Shown here in pieces: positions 8,255 through 16,847 of a stretch of DNA of 39,103 bases (position 1 is its first letter; the number at the start of each line of letters is the position of its first letter). The stretch spans positions 1 through 39,103 of the forward strand of contig NZ_PPXY01000012.1 in the NCBI RefSeq assembly GCF_021655115.1. The letters are read 5' to 3'. Origin of the DNA: Clostridium sp. Cult3. Its GTDB lineage: Bacteria; Bacillota; Clostridia; Tissierellales; Tepidimicrobiaceae. The translations under genes were made by a program, and so were the position numbers. The notes beneath the pieces were generated by a model. That model did no database searches, was not told the origin of the DNA, and was given only the letters and a program-made list of their open reading frames with translations.

Positions 8255-9517
8255 TCATATTTCATTTCTTAACATATCATGATAACTTTCTCTTTTTACC
8301 ACTAATCTGTCTCTTCCATCTTCTATCATAACAACAGCAGGTCTTGGAATCTTATTATAATTGCTAGCCATGGAATAATTGTAGGCTCCTGTAGAGAACA
8401 CAGCCAATATATCTCCAGGTTCAACTTTCGGAACTCTTAAATCCCATATCAATATATCTCCAGATTCGCAACACTTACCAGCGATAGTCACCAATTGATC
8501 TGTTTTTTCATCAGCTTTGTTTGCTACTATAGCATCATATTTTGCTTCATATAAACTAGGTCTAGGGTTGTCCGTCATACCCCCATCAACGCTTGCATAA
8601 GTCCTTATATTGGCAATCTCCTTGATAGAACCTATGGTGTATAAAGTTATTCCAGCTTCGCCCACAATCCATCGGCCTGGTTCAATAGTCACCTTTGGGA
8701 CTTTTAGACCATTTTTTTCACAGCCCTTATATAGCTCTTCCATTATGGCATCAGTATAATAGTTAATTGGTTTTCTTTCCTCTCCTTCACCATACTGTAT
8801 CCCATAACCACCTCCTGTATTTAATTCTTTGGTTTCATAATCAAATCTTATTTGGGCCTCTTTCATCAGCTTTACTATATTATTTATCGCCTCCAAATAA
8901 GTAATATTGTCTAATATCTGAGACCCTATATGGAAGTGGAATCCTAGCAGATTTATATTAGTTAAGCTTATAGCCTTTTCAATAGCTCCATATATAATAT
9001 CATCAACTATTGGTATTCCAAATTTTGAATCTACCTGTCCCGTTTGAATATACTTATGAGTATGACTATTCACACCTGGAGTAATCCTGTACAGTATATT
9101 TACCTTTTTCCCATATTGAGATGCAATATTATTTAAATTTTTCAGTTCATATAGATTGTCAACTACTATTCTACCTACCCCATAATCTACTGCCATCTCC
9201 AGCTCATGGAAAGTCTTATTGTTTCCATGAAATACTATCTTTTCTGGTGGAAAATCTACTTGCATCGCAGTATATAATTCTCCACCAGAAACTACATCCA
9301 TTCCAATGCCTTCTCTTTTTATTATTCTAGCCATTTCCTTGATAAGAAATGCCTTACTAGCATAAACAACTTCAACATTGTCATATTTATTGATAAAACC
9401 TTTCTTTATTTCATCAATTCTATCTACAATATAATCTTCAGATACCACATATAAAGGTGTTCCATATTTTTTAGATAGATATACTGTATCGCAACCAGCA
9501 AAATGTAAATTTGACAT
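8255..9517 (-). CDS. lysA: Diaminopimelate decarboxylase
   Basis: A PLP enzyme that decarboxylates meso-diaminopimelate to L-lysine, the last step of lysine synthesis. It has 420 residues, as usual. The PLP lysine is K55 in YASKAF. Other family-III decarboxylase motifs are GFHFHIGSQ (near 193), the phosphate-binding ELNTGGGYG (near 228), EPGRW and the active-site CCESGD (near 345). AAAGGATG lies 8 bases before the ATG. It is monocistronic, with its own terminator and a long upstream gap without a recognisable lysine riboswitch. Confidence 0.96.
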   Translation of the reverse strand: MSNLHFAGCDTVYLSKKYGTPLYVVSEDYIVDRIDEIKKGFINKYDNVEVVYASKAFLIKEMARIIKREGIGMDVVSGGELYTAMQVDFPPEKIVFHGNNKTFHELEMAVDYGVGRIVVDNLYELKNLNNIASQYGKKVNILYRITPGVNSHTHKYIQTGQVDSKFGIPIVDDIIYGAIEKAISLTNINLLGFHFHIGSQILDNITYLEAINNIVKLMKEAQIRFDYETKELNTGGGYGIQYGEGEERKPINYYTDAIMEELYKGCEKNGLKVPKVTIEPGRWIVGEAGITLYTIGSIKEIANIRTYASVDGGMTDNPRPSLYEAKYDAIVANKADEKTDQLVTIAGKCCESGDILIWDLRVPKVEPGDILAVFSTGAYNYSMASNYNKIPRPAVVMIEDGRDRLVVKRESYHDMLRNEI

Positions 9518-9893
9518 GGCTATTCATCCTTTCATGTAAAGTTATACCCATTACAATTAACAAGCAATAACCATGCCAAGCTACAATCATTAGTACTTTA
9601 GGTTTATATCCAAATCAAGATATGTATTTTTCCGACTTTCCGTACTTTTTTTTAAAAAAACCTATTAAAAAGGTCTTATTAGACAAATTACGTATTTCCG
9701 TATCACTTTCCTGATTTTCGCACTATCCTCATCCTTTATTATATAATAAATTTCATTTTATGGATAAATTAGAAATTGAGGCTAACAATACATAAAATTA
9801 CATGGTTTATCTTATCAGTTTCTACACATAATACTATTACAAAATTTAATAAATATATAAAAAAATAATTACCTAAGAAAGGAGTTGAAATTA
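9518..9893. other. Divergent intergenic region between lysA and the SASP gene
   Basis: 376 bases carry the control regions of both genes. No ORF or known RNA is visible. TTTCCG recurs several times between 9625 and 9700. A hairpin-like AGGT/ACCT element near 9660 has only 4 bp and is not convincing. I looked for a lysine riboswitch and found none of its conserved core. Confidence 0.6.
9827..9833 (+). promoter_or_regulatory. Possible SigG -10 element of the SASP gene
   Basis: CATAATA matches the forespore SigG -10 consensus (CATAnTA) and lies about 60 bases before the SASP start. No good -35 is seen 17-18 bases upstream, so the call rests on the -10 and the gene type. Confidence 0.35.
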
Positions 9894-10124
9894 ATGCCTA
9901 CTAATAATAATACAGGATCAAATAATATCTTAGTACCTGAAGCACGACAAGCACTAGATCAAATGAAATTAGAGATAGCTTCTGAACTTGGTATGTCAAA
10001 CTACAATTCAATGGATAAAGGTAATTTACCATCTAGACAAAATGGATATGTTGGTGGATATATGACTAAAAGATTGGTTGAGATGGCACAAAGAAGTATG
10101 GGTGGAGGTACTACAACTAGATAG
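9894..10124 (+). CDS. Alpha/beta-type small acid-soluble spore protein
   Basis: SASPs coat and protect DNA in the dormant spore and are degraded at germination by the protease GPR. The 76-residue protein has both conserved blocks: EARQALDQMKLEIASELGMSNY, containing the E-I-A GPR cleavage site, and GYVGGYMTKRLVEMAQRSMGG with the DNA-binding TKRLV. I chose the ATG at 9894, 9 bases after AAAGGAG; an upstream in-frame TTG at 9885 overlaps that site. The gene has its own terminator. The protein class is certain, the paralogue number is not. Confidence 0.95.
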   Translation: MPTNNNTGSNNILVPEARQALDQMKLEIASELGMSNYNSMDKGNLPSRQNGYVGGYMTKRLVEMAQRSMGGGTTTR

Positions 10125-10135
10125 TATATCCATAA

Positions 10136-10163
10136 AAAAGACAGGTCAAAAGACCTGTCTTTT
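10136..10163. terminator. Bidirectional terminator between SASP and ferritin genes
   Basis: AAAAGACAGGTC, an AAAA loop and GACCTGTCTTTT form a perfect 12-bp stem with T-rich 3' ends on both strands. It separates two convergent genes. Confidence 0.92.
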
Positions 10164-10177
10164 ATATTTTCACTATG

Positions 10178-10681
10178 TTATTCAATTGGTTCTAAAGTTC
10201 TTGCTGCTAATTCCTTATCCATCATGTATATTCCTTGGAAATGTCCATCTATTTTCTTTAGATTTACCAATATCTTCTTCATGCTATTTTCTTCTTCCAA
10301 TTGTTCATCTACAAACCATTGCAAAAAGCTAATAGTTGGATAATCCTTCTCTTCTTTAGCTAAATCCATCAATTTGTTTATCTTGCTAGTTACCAATTTT
10401 TCATGTCCTAGAGCTGTTTCAAATACATGAACCAAGGATTTATATTCATTTAGTGGTTCACCTATTGCTTTCATAGTAACCCTTCCATCCATATCGTTGA
10501 TAAAATCAAAGAATTTCATCGCATGAAGATATTCTTCCTGTCCTTGGATTATGAAAAAGTTGGCAAAACCATCTAAATCCTCTTCAGCACAATAGGCAGC
10601 CATTGCCATATAATAATAACCAGATTCAAGTTCAAAATTAAACTGATCATTTAATTCCTTTAACAATTTTTCTGATGCCAT
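10178..10681 (-). CDS. Ferritin
   Basis: A bacterial non-haem ferritin: a 24-subunit iron-storage shell with a ferroxidase centre. The 167 residues fit FtnA. Di-iron ligands are visible in FELESGYYY (helix A), GQEEYLHAMKFF (helix B), FETALGHEK and WFVDEQLEEE (helices C and D). The start follows AAGGAGG. It is monocistronic between a bidirectional terminator and a 170-base upstream gap in which TTTACA and TAATCC, 17 bases apart, may be its promoter. No Fur box is obvious there. Confidence 0.95.
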   Translation of the reverse strand: MASEKLLKELNDQFNFELESGYYYMAMAAYCAEEDLDGFANFFIIQGQEEYLHAMKFFDFINDMDGRVTMKAIGEPLNEYKSLVHVFETALGHEKLVTSKINKLMDLAKEEKDYPTISFLQWFVDEQLEEENSMKKILVNLKKIDGHFQGIYMMDKELAARTLEPIE

Positions 10682-10855
10682 GTATAAACCTCCTTAATTT
10701 TTAATAATCAATATTTCTATAAACCTTAAAATCATTTTTCCCTTACTGTTTATATATACCCAAGGGATTAAAGTTTAACCATATTTTTGTAAAGCTTTTT
10801 ATTTAATGCTAAAGACTTGTTTTTATTTACCAACAAGACCCATACCATGTATTAT

Positions 10856-11581
10856 CTAATCCATAAGTATTATATTGAGCTTTTTAAACAGTTGATAATC
10901 GATGGCATCCGTTATAGGCATATTGTTATCTTTTAAATATTGAATTAAAGAACTTTTCATTCCTTCGCCATATATGCCATCAAGAGGACCATTATAGTGG
11001 CCACTTAGCTTTAATCTTTTCTGAACTTCCAGCACATCTGCCCCTCTATCTCCCGGTAATAATCTCCTAAAACCATGAGCAAAGGGACCATATTCTCCAT
11101 TCACTATGCTTACCATTGTATTATGTTCTATTATATTGTAAAGTTCTTCAACATCCTTATTTCTCATTCTAATACAGCCAGCAGAAGCGTTGAAGCCAAT
11201 AGAGCCCGGTTGATTAGTACCATGAATTCCATATTTCCCCCATGGAACATCCAAACCTAGCCATCTAGAACCAAAACCTCCACCCCACCTGGCCTTTTCT
11301 ATAATTTTAAAGGTACCTAATGGAGTTGGCGTGCCTGCCTTTCCAGTAGCCACCACATAGTTTTTTACTATTTCGTTAGAGGAAAGGTCTATAACATATA
11401 GCTGCTTTTTATCAACTTCTATCAATATAGCTAGATTGTTTTTTCCCGACATTGAATATGTGTCCTTATTGTCATAATCAATGCCCCTTTTAGTTAAGAA
11501 AAGATGTATATAATTTCCTGTTATTACCACTATCAGCACTAGAATAAATAATAATAGGATAATCTTGGCTTTTCTATTCAT
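10856..11581 (-). CDS. L,D-transpeptidase (YkuD) with peptidoglycan-binding domain
   Basis: A cell-wall cross-linking or spore-cortex-type enzyme. An N-terminal membrane anchor (about residues 5-27) leads to a YkuD domain with the catalytic motif HGTNQPGSIG then SAGCIRMRN (cysteine nucleophile near 136). A C-terminal PG_binding_1 repeat follows (GDRGADVLEVQKRLKLSGHYNGPLDGIYG). I start at 11581 (MNRKAK), 7 bases after GGAGG, not at the in-frame ATG at 11596, which overlaps that site. It is downstream of the DUF4230 gene by 74 bases on the same strand. Confidence 0.9.
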   Translation of the reverse strand: MNRKAKIILLLFILVLIVVITGNYIHLFLTKRGIDYDNKDTYSMSGKNNLAILIEVDKKQLYVIDLSSNEIVKNYVVATGKAGTPTPLGTFKIIEKARWGGGFGSRWLGLDVPWGKYGIHGTNQPGSIGFNASAGCIRMRNKDVEELYNIIEHNTMVSIVNGEYGPFAHGFRRLLPGDRGADVLEVQKRLKLSGHYNGPLDGIYGEGMKSSLIQYLKDNNMPITDAIDYQLFKKLNIILMD

Positions 11582-11655
11582 CCCTATCCCTCCCATATAT
11601 TATTTATATGCTGATATAATATAATTAAAACTATTGTATCAGGGGCACTATATTT

Positions 11656-12240
11656 TTATCTAAATATTATTTCAATATCGTCAAATCCCATACTTTCAAA
11701 TATGGATACTAGCAATTCTTCCGTGTTTTTTTGTGCATCATTAAGGAGCCCTTTTTCAATTACCTCCTCTTCCATACTTTTTTTCTCTTCTATTAATACA
11801 TCGTATAAATCCTTGAAGCTCAATTTATTGAAGACTGAATCCTTTTCATCGTATATATATACATCTTCTTCCATTATCACATTGTCAAATACCTTTGGCT
11901 TGTCTAATGTGATTTTAATGGTCTTAGGATTAACAACTTGGGTTTCTACGCCATTTAAATCTGCTCCCGCCTTTATATATCCACTATATTTAATGATAAA
12001 GCTTTTGTTTGTAAAAGGCACATTTAGCCCACTGACCTTTTTGTTGTCCTTATAAGTTACTACATTCGTATAGTTATACTTAACTGTAGACATTTCCAAT
12101 ATTTTTGCAACTTTTTCTTCAATGGTATTGGATAATAGAGTTACCTGCTTTTTAGTAGAAAATTTAATGTACAAAAAAAAGCTTAACACTACAGCAATAA
12201 TTATTAATAAGATTGTAATGTTCCTTTTCCATTTATTCAT
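11656..12240 (-). CDS. DUF4230 family membrane-anchored protein
   Basis: A 194-residue protein with one N-terminal membrane helix (about 8-27) and an extracytoplasmic domain. The pattern TVKYNYTNVVTYKD...FIIKYSGYIKAGADL...TIKITLDKP is what I recognise as DUF4230; function unknown. The C-terminal half has an E/K-rich, probably coiled helix. I start at 12240 because GAGGTGA lies 6 bases before this ATG; an upstream in-frame ATG at 12267 lacks a ribosome site. It precedes an L,D-transpeptidase, so a cell-envelope role is possible but unproven. Confidence 0.75.
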   Translation of the reverse strand: MNKWKRNITILLIIIAVVLSFFLYIKFSTKKQVTLLSNTIEEKVAKILEMSTVKYNYTNVVTYKDNKKVSGLNVPFTNKSFIIKYSGYIKAGADLNGVETQVVNPKTIKITLDKPKVFDNVIMEEDVYIYDEKDSVFNKLSFKDLYDVLIEEKKSMEEEVIEKGLLNDAQKNTEELLVSIFESMGFDDIEIIFR

Positions 12241-12306
12241 ATAAATCACCTCGAATATTTGTCTCATCTATGGTACCACATCAAAGACTTGGTGTAAATA
12301 ATATAA

Positions 12307-12330
12307 CTCCCTTGTTATATAAAAAGGGAG
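12307..12330 (-). terminator. Weak hairpin after the 94-residue protein gene
   Basis: CTCCCTT pairs with AAGGGAG across a 10-base loop, 10 bases after the stop. The following minus-strand sequence is only moderately T-rich. Confidence 0.5.
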
Positions 12331-12340
12331 CTAAAAATAT

Positions 12341-12625
12341 CTATTCGTCCGGATTGTATAATTGATATATACCGTATATGGAGAAACTTTCATCGCACAA
12401 CAACTTTACAATGGCAGGTATTTGTTGTATGGTTATATTTAATTCAATGCCATTGTATTTCAAAACCATATCATCTGGTTCAACTATATTTGAATCATTA
12501 ATCACATCAATAAGCCTGTTCTCCACAGCAGGTATATTCATACCACCGATCATTATAAAAACTTTATTCTTGGTGTTTGAATAATCCTGAGGATCAATTC
12601 TATTAATCAATAGTATTTTGTTCAT
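12341..12625 (-). CDS. Hypothetical protein, 94 residues
   Basis: I do not recognise this protein. It is soluble and acidic (MNKILLINRIDPQDY... ...GIYQLYNPDE), with no signal peptide, membrane helix or cysteine motif, and reads like a small alpha/beta domain. AAAGGAG lies 8 bases before the ATG and a hairpin follows the stop, which supports a real gene. It is divergent from the Crp/Fnr regulator gene, so the two could share a control region. It is separated from the DUF4230 gene by about 100 bases. Confidence 0.7.
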   Translation of the reverse strand: MNKILLINRIDPQDYSNTKNKVFIMIGGMNIPAVENRLIDVINDSNIVEPDDMVLKYNGIELNITIQQIPAIVKLLCDESFSIYGIYQLYNPDE

Positions 12626-12856
12626 AATACAGTCTCCTTTGCATAATATGTACCTCTCTTTAGAATCTACATTAGTTCATATATAAACCACTCCCCCTAT
12701 AAAACTACGAAATAATTCTTTATCTCTATACTTACCCATTTCAAATGGAATAGTCACATTTTTTGATAATTTTTTTATTTTTATGTACCATATATTATTA
12801 TAGCACTATTGATTAGAAATTCTAATTATATTAAAATTAGCCTAGAGGAGGGTTCT

Positions 12857-13537
12857 ATGAAAGAGTATATGGATCAATTATCAAAATGTGTATTGTTTAA
12901 GGGTATAAAAAATGAAGAGATTCTAAATATATTAGATAAAAATAATTATGAGGTTGCAAAATATTATAAGGATGAATTGATCGCTATTGAAGGTGAAGAT
13001 TGTCATAGTCTAGGTATCATACTAAAGGGAAAGATAGAGATACAAAAAGTATACCCATCAGGCCAGGTTATGACTATCAATATTTTTAAAGAAGGTAATA
13101 TTTTTGGCGAATCTCTAGTGTTTTCAGATAAACATACCTACCCTGCTACTATAACTGCAATGGAATATACAGAAATAATGTTTATTAAAAGAGAAGATAT
13201 AATCAAGATATCTATGTTAAATTCAAAAGTGTTGACCAATTTCGTATCAGTTTTATCTCATAGAATATTAATGCTCAATAATAGGATCACCAATCTAAGT
13301 CAGGATACCATTAGAAAGAAAATATCCAATTATCTATTACATGAATCTAAAGCTCAAAATACTACTCTTTTGACTATCCCATTTACCAGGAAAAGGATGG
13401 CCGAACTTCTAAACATTCCTAGGCCTTCCCTATCTAGAGAATTAATCAATATGAAAGAAGAAGGCATATTAGATTTTGACAGAAATACTATAAAAATATT
13501 AAAATTGGAATCCTTAGAAGAAGCTCTATTTGATTAA
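12857..13537 (+). CDS. Crp/Fnr family transcription regulator
   Basis: A 226-residue regulator. The N-terminal cyclic-nucleotide-binding-like beta-barrel covers about 10-125 (LKGKIEIQKVYPSGQVMTINIFKEGNIFGE). A dimer helix follows, then a C-terminal winged helix-turn-helix (RKRMAELLNIPRPSLSRELINMKEEG, about 172-197). There is no N-terminal cysteine cluster, so it is not a classical Fe-S Fnr; the effector is unknown. I start at 12857, 5 bases after GGAGGG. It lies 119 bases upstream of yedE on the same strand, which suggests it regulates that module; no clear Crp-type palindrome was found there. Confidence 0.9.
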   Translation: MKEYMDQLSKCVLFKGIKNEEILNILDKNNYEVAKYYKDELIAIEGEDCHSLGIILKGKIEIQKVYPSGQVMTINIFKEGNIFGESLVFSDKHTYPATITAMEYTEIMFIKREDIIKISMLNSKVLTNFVSVLSHRILMLNNRITNLSQDTIRKKISNYLLHESKAQNTTLLTIPFTRKRMAELLNIPRPSLSRELINMKEEGILDFDRNTIKILKLESLEEALFD

Positions 13538-13656
13538 TATTAATTATATCAATATGCCTTAATTGATTATAGATATTTCTTATTTTTTAAATCTCCATAA
13601 GTTTTATATAATCATATATGTAGACTGTTAAACAATAAACAAGGAGGTTTTTTAAA

Positions 13657-14751
13657 ATGAGTGATAAGCGTAAGATGTTTATCTATGGAGGTATCATAGG
13701 TCTTATCGGTGCCCTTTTGCTAAAGTTTGGCAACCCTGGTAATATGGGAATATGTGTTGCCTGTTTTTATAGGGACATCGCTGGTGCATTAGGACTTCAC
13801 AGAGCTGAGATAGTCCAATACATAAGACCTGAAATCATTGGATTTATTTTAGGAGCTTTTATCATTTCCATAGCTAATGGAGATTTTAAATCTAGAGGAG
13901 GCTCCTCACCATTAATTAGATTCTTCTTAGGTTTCTTTTTGGTTATTGGTGCTTTAGTCTTCCTAGGCTGTCCTCTTAGATTGATTTTAAGACTTGCTAA
14001 TGGTGATCTAAATGCTATTGTAGGGCTTTTAGGCTATCTAGTAGGGATCTATATTGGTATTCAATTTTTAAAGAAGGGCTATACTCTAGGTAGAAGTATT
14101 GAACAACCTAAGTTTTCTGGCTACATTATGCCATTAATTGCTATAGCTTTACTTATATTTTTAATCGTAAAACCCGATTTTATATTCTTCAGTGAAGAAG
14201 GTCCAGGTTCTATGAGAGCGCCTGTGATATTATCCCTTATCCTTGGAATGATAGTAGGTGTAGTTCTACAGAAAAGTAGAATTTGTACTGCTGGTGCTTT
14301 CAGAGATGTTATGTTGATTAAAGATTACCACTTTCTATGGGGAATATTAGGAATATTTGTAGTAAACTTAATAGCAAATCTAATATTAAATTTTGATTCC
14401 TTTAATTTATCTTTTGAAGGTCAACCAGTGGCTCATGCTGATCATTTGTGGAATTTTATGGGTATGGTATTGACAGGTATTTGTTCTGTTCTATTAGGTG
14501 GATGTCCAGTAAGGCAAACTATCCTTGCTAGTGAAGGGGATGCAGATGCTGGAATAACAGTATTAGGTATTACAATAGGGGCAGCCTTTGCTCATAACTT
14601 TGGATTGGCTTCTAGTCCAAAAGGTGTAACTAGTAATGGAAAAATAGCTGTAATTATAGGTATTATAGTGGTTTTAGTCATAGCCTATAGCGTTGTTAAA
14701 GAGGCAAATCTAGTTAGATCACAAAAAAAGGAGGGTGTAAGGAATGCCTAA
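13657..14751 (+). CDS. yedE: YedE-type selenium/thiosulfate transport membrane protein
   Basis: A polytopic membrane protein of 364 residues with two related YeeE/YedE halves and roughly ten helices. Each half has conserved cysteines typical of this family: GNMGICVACFYRD and FLGCPLRL in the first half, SRICTAGAFRD and LGGCPVRQT in the second. In thiosulfate transporters of the family such cysteines relay the sulfur; the YedE branch is proposed to handle selenium. The pairing with TusA-like and DUF3343 genes directly downstream is the usual selenium-module context. AAGGAGG precedes the ATG. The substrate is inferred, not proven. Confidence 0.88.
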   Translation: MSDKRKMFIYGGIIGLIGALLLKFGNPGNMGICVACFYRDIAGALGLHRAEIVQYIRPEIIGFILGAFIISIANGDFKSRGGSSPLIRFFLGFFLVIGALVFLGCPLRLILRLANGDLNAIVGLLGYLVGIYIGIQFLKKGYTLGRSIEQPKFSGYIMPLIAIALLIFLIVKPDFIFFSEEGPGSMRAPVILSLILGMIVGVVLQKSRICTAGAFRDVMLIKDYHFLWGILGIFVVNLIANLILNFDSFNLSFEGQPVAHADHLWNFMGMVLTGICSVLLGGCPVRQTILASEGDADAGITVLGITIGAAFAHNFGLASSPKGVTSNGKIAVIIGIIVVLVIAYSVVKEANLVRSQKKEGVRNA

Positions 14752-14956
14752 AGTTGTAGATGCAAGGGGTAGATCTTGTCCAGAACCAGTCATAATGACG
14801 AAAGATGCTATTGAATCTAATCCCAAGGAGCCAATTCAAGTAATAGTTGATGCTCAAGTTGCTGTTGAAAATATTACAAGATTTGCTAAGGGAAAAGGAT
14901 ATAAAGTAGAAGTAGAAAAAAAAGGTGAAGAATATACCCTTAATATTAGAAAATAG
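14744..14956 (+). CDS. TusA/SirA/YedF-like sulfur (selenium) carrier protein
   Basis: A 70-residue TusA-fold protein with the conserved CPEP motif in ARGRSCPEPV (cysteine near 12), the site that carries persulfide or perselenide. It starts within the last 8 bases of yedE behind AAGGAGGG, so translation is probably coupled. In many anaerobes the homologue is YedF, a fusion of a TusA-like and a DUF3343-like domain; here the two parts are separate neighbouring genes. It likely passes sulfur or selenium taken up by YedE to a cytoplasmic acceptor. Confidence 0.92.
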   Translation: MPKVVDARGRSCPEPVIMTKDAIESNPKEPIQVIVDAQVAVENITRFAKGKGYKVEVEKKGEEYTLNIRK

Positions 14957-14964
14957 GTGAAAAG

Positions 14965-15216
14965 ATGGAAGATACTTATTGTGTTGTAACTTTTCATGTA
15001 ACACAACACGCGTTATTATTTGAAAAAACTATGAAGGAGATTGAATATCCTGTAAAGCTAATGCCAGTACCAAGGCAAGTTAGTTCTAGCTGTGGTACTG
15101 CAGCTAAAATTCCTTGTGATAAGAAAAAAGAAATATTAGCTTTATGTAAAGAGAAAAATCTCCCCATTGAAGGTTTTTACAAAATAGAACATAAAAAGAA
15201 AAAATCTTGGTTCTAA
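14965..15216 (+). CDS. DUF3343 protein, putative Se/S carrier-like
   Basis: An 83-residue protein of DUF3343, often found with selenium-utilisation genes. The features I use are the N-terminal YCVVTFHVTQHALLFEK strand-helix, PVPRQVSSSCGTAAKI (cysteine near 50) and a second cysteine near 59. It starts 8 bases after the tusA-like gene with AGGTGA as ribosome site. The S-S-x-C-G motif is typical of this family and may bind the carried atom. The biochemical function is not established. Confidence 0.85.
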   Translation: MEDTYCVVTFHVTQHALLFEKTMKEIEYPVKLMPVPRQVSSSCGTAAKIPCDKKKEILALCKEKNLPIEGFYKIEHKKKKSWF

Positions 15217-15229
15217 TATTTTTAGTTTG

Positions 15230-15277
15230 CCGCTTATATTATTGGAATTTGTTTTCGATAATATAAGCGGTCTTTTT
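15230..15277 (+). terminator. Terminator of yedE-tusA-DUF3343
   Basis: CCGCTTATATTAT pairs perfectly with ATAATATAAGCGG (13 bp) around a 15-base loop, followed by TCTTTTTT. Confidence 0.93.
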
Positions 15278-15364
15278 TATATACCAAATAAAATAGTGGT
15301 TTTTTATGATTAAATAGTGTATTATATACATTGGTTAGGAGCTTCAACCTAAGGAGGTAAAAGT

Positions 15365-16744
15365 ATGAAATATGATATAATAATCGTTGGTGCTGGTCCT
15401 TGTGGTATATTTACAGCACTAGAGATAAAAAAACATAATCCGAATAAGAGTATTTTAATATTGGAAAAAGGCAATTCTATTGAAAAGAGGATCTGCCCTA
15501 AAAGAAAAACTGGAATATGTGTTAACTGTAAACCATGTAATATCACCACTGGTTTTGCAGGAGCTGGGGCTTATTCTGATGGAAAATTATCCCTATCCCC
15601 TGATGTAGGGGGAAACTTGCCCAATTATTTAGGCTATGAAGAAACCCAAAAATTAATTCAATATGTAGATGAAATATACTTAAATTTTGGTGCTGATGAA
15701 ACCATATACGGAATCGACAAAGAAAAAGAAATCGAAGAGATAAGAAAAAAAGCCATTAGAAGTAATTTAAAATTAGTGGAATGTCCTATTAGGCATATGG
15801 GTACAGAAGAAGGCTATGAAATATATGGTCGAATAGAAAAACATTTGGAGAATATTGGAGTAGACCTAAGCTTTAGGAATCCAGTAAAGGACATAATACT
15901 AGACGGTAGTGGGAATATTAAAGGAGTTATAGCCGATAAGGAATACTATTCAGATAAAGTAGTAATATCTGTTGGTAGGGAAGGTTCTGATTGGCTAAGA
16001 AATCTATGTATAAAGCACCATATAGATACGGAAACAGGAGATGTGGATATAGGCGTAAGGGTTGAAACTAGAAATGAAATAATGGAAGAATTAAATGATG
16101 CTATGTATGAAAGCAAGCTCATATACTATGCTCCTACTTTTGATGATAAAGTGCGAACCTTCTGCTCTAATCCAGCTGGTGAAGTATCGACTGAGTACTA
16201 TGATGGGAATTTAGCAGTAGTTAATGGCCACAGCTATAAATCCGATAGTTTAAAATCTGCAAATACCAATTTTGCTCTACTTGTCACCAAACACTTTACA
16301 AAACCCTTTAATTCCCCTATAGAATACGGTATGCATATTGCAAAGCTTGGAAATATGCTTTCTGGTAATAAGGTACTAGTCCAAAGATATGGAGATTTTA
16401 AAAGAGGCAGAAGGACTACGGAAGAAAGACTTTATAGAAACAATATAATACCTACTTTAAAAGATGCAGTACCAGGGGATTTAAGTTTAGTACTACCCTA
16501 TAGGATCATGAAGAGTATAGATGATATGCTAATAGCATTGGATAATGTAGCGCCCGGCCTTGCTAGTGATGAGACCCTTCTCTATGGTGTAGAAGTTAAA
16601 TTCTATTCCAATAAGGTGATTACCAATGGTGAATTTGAAACCAATATAAAAGGCCTATATGTAGGAGGAGATGGAGCAGGAATTACAAGGGGACTTATGC
16701 AAGCTAGCGTAAATGGAGTGGTATTAGGGAGAAGTTTAAGTTAG
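15365..16744 (+). CDS. COG2509 FAD-dependent dehydrogenase
   Basis: A 459-residue flavoprotein with an N-terminal Rossmann motif (IIVGAGPCGIFTALEIK), the COG2509 signature CPKRKTGICVNCKPCNITTGFAGAGAYSDGKL (given in two parts: CPKRKTGICVNCKPC, then the GAGAYSDGKL loop), and a C-terminal GLYVGGDGAGITRGLMQA FAD-binding end. The cysteine-rich loop (near 42-55) could bind a metal or form disulfides. The reaction and substrate of this family are unknown. It has its own AAGGAGG site and lies between two terminators' worth of gap, so it appears monocistronic, though it is next to the selenium module on the same strand. Confidence 0.88.
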   Translation: MKYDIIIVGAGPCGIFTALEIKKHNPNKSILILEKGNSIEKRICPKRKTGICVNCKPCNITTGFAGAGAYSDGKLSLSPDVGGNLPNYLGYEETQKLIQYVDEIYLNFGADETIYGIDKEKEIEEIRKKAIRSNLKLVECPIRHMGTEEGYEIYGRIEKHLENIGVDLSFRNPVKDIILDGSGNIKGVIADKEYYSDKVVISVGREGSDWLRNLCIKHHIDTETGDVDIGVRVETRNEIMEELNDAMYESKLIYYAPTFDDKVRTFCSNPAGEVSTEYYDGNLAVVNGHSYKSDSLKSANTNFALLVTKHFTKPFNSPIEYGMHIAKLGNMLSGNKVLVQRYGDFKRGRRTTEERLYRNNIIPTLKDAVPGDLSLVLPYRIMKSIDDMLIALDNVAPGLASDETLLYGVEVKFYSNKVITNGEFETNIKGLYVGGDGAGITRGLMQASVNGVVLGRSLS

Positions 16745-16782
16745 ACAATTATTACAATTGTATTACAAAAGTATGAATATTG

Positions 16783-16810
16783 TTGTATTTTTTTTAATAC
16801 TATATATAAT
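16783..16810 (+). promoter_or_regulatory. Promoter of the bmr leader-exporter operon
   Basis: TTGTAT (16783-16788), a 16-base T-rich spacer and TATAAT (16805-16810). A start near 16817 would give a leader of about 290 bases before the first exporter gene. Confidence 0.6.
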
Positions 16811-16847
16811 ATAATCATATTGATAATTTGGTAAGGAGGTCGTGAAG

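Noticed and set aside
9518-9893. Lysine riboswitch upstream of lysA
   Set aside because: The gap is long enough, but none of the conserved L-box core sequences is visible.
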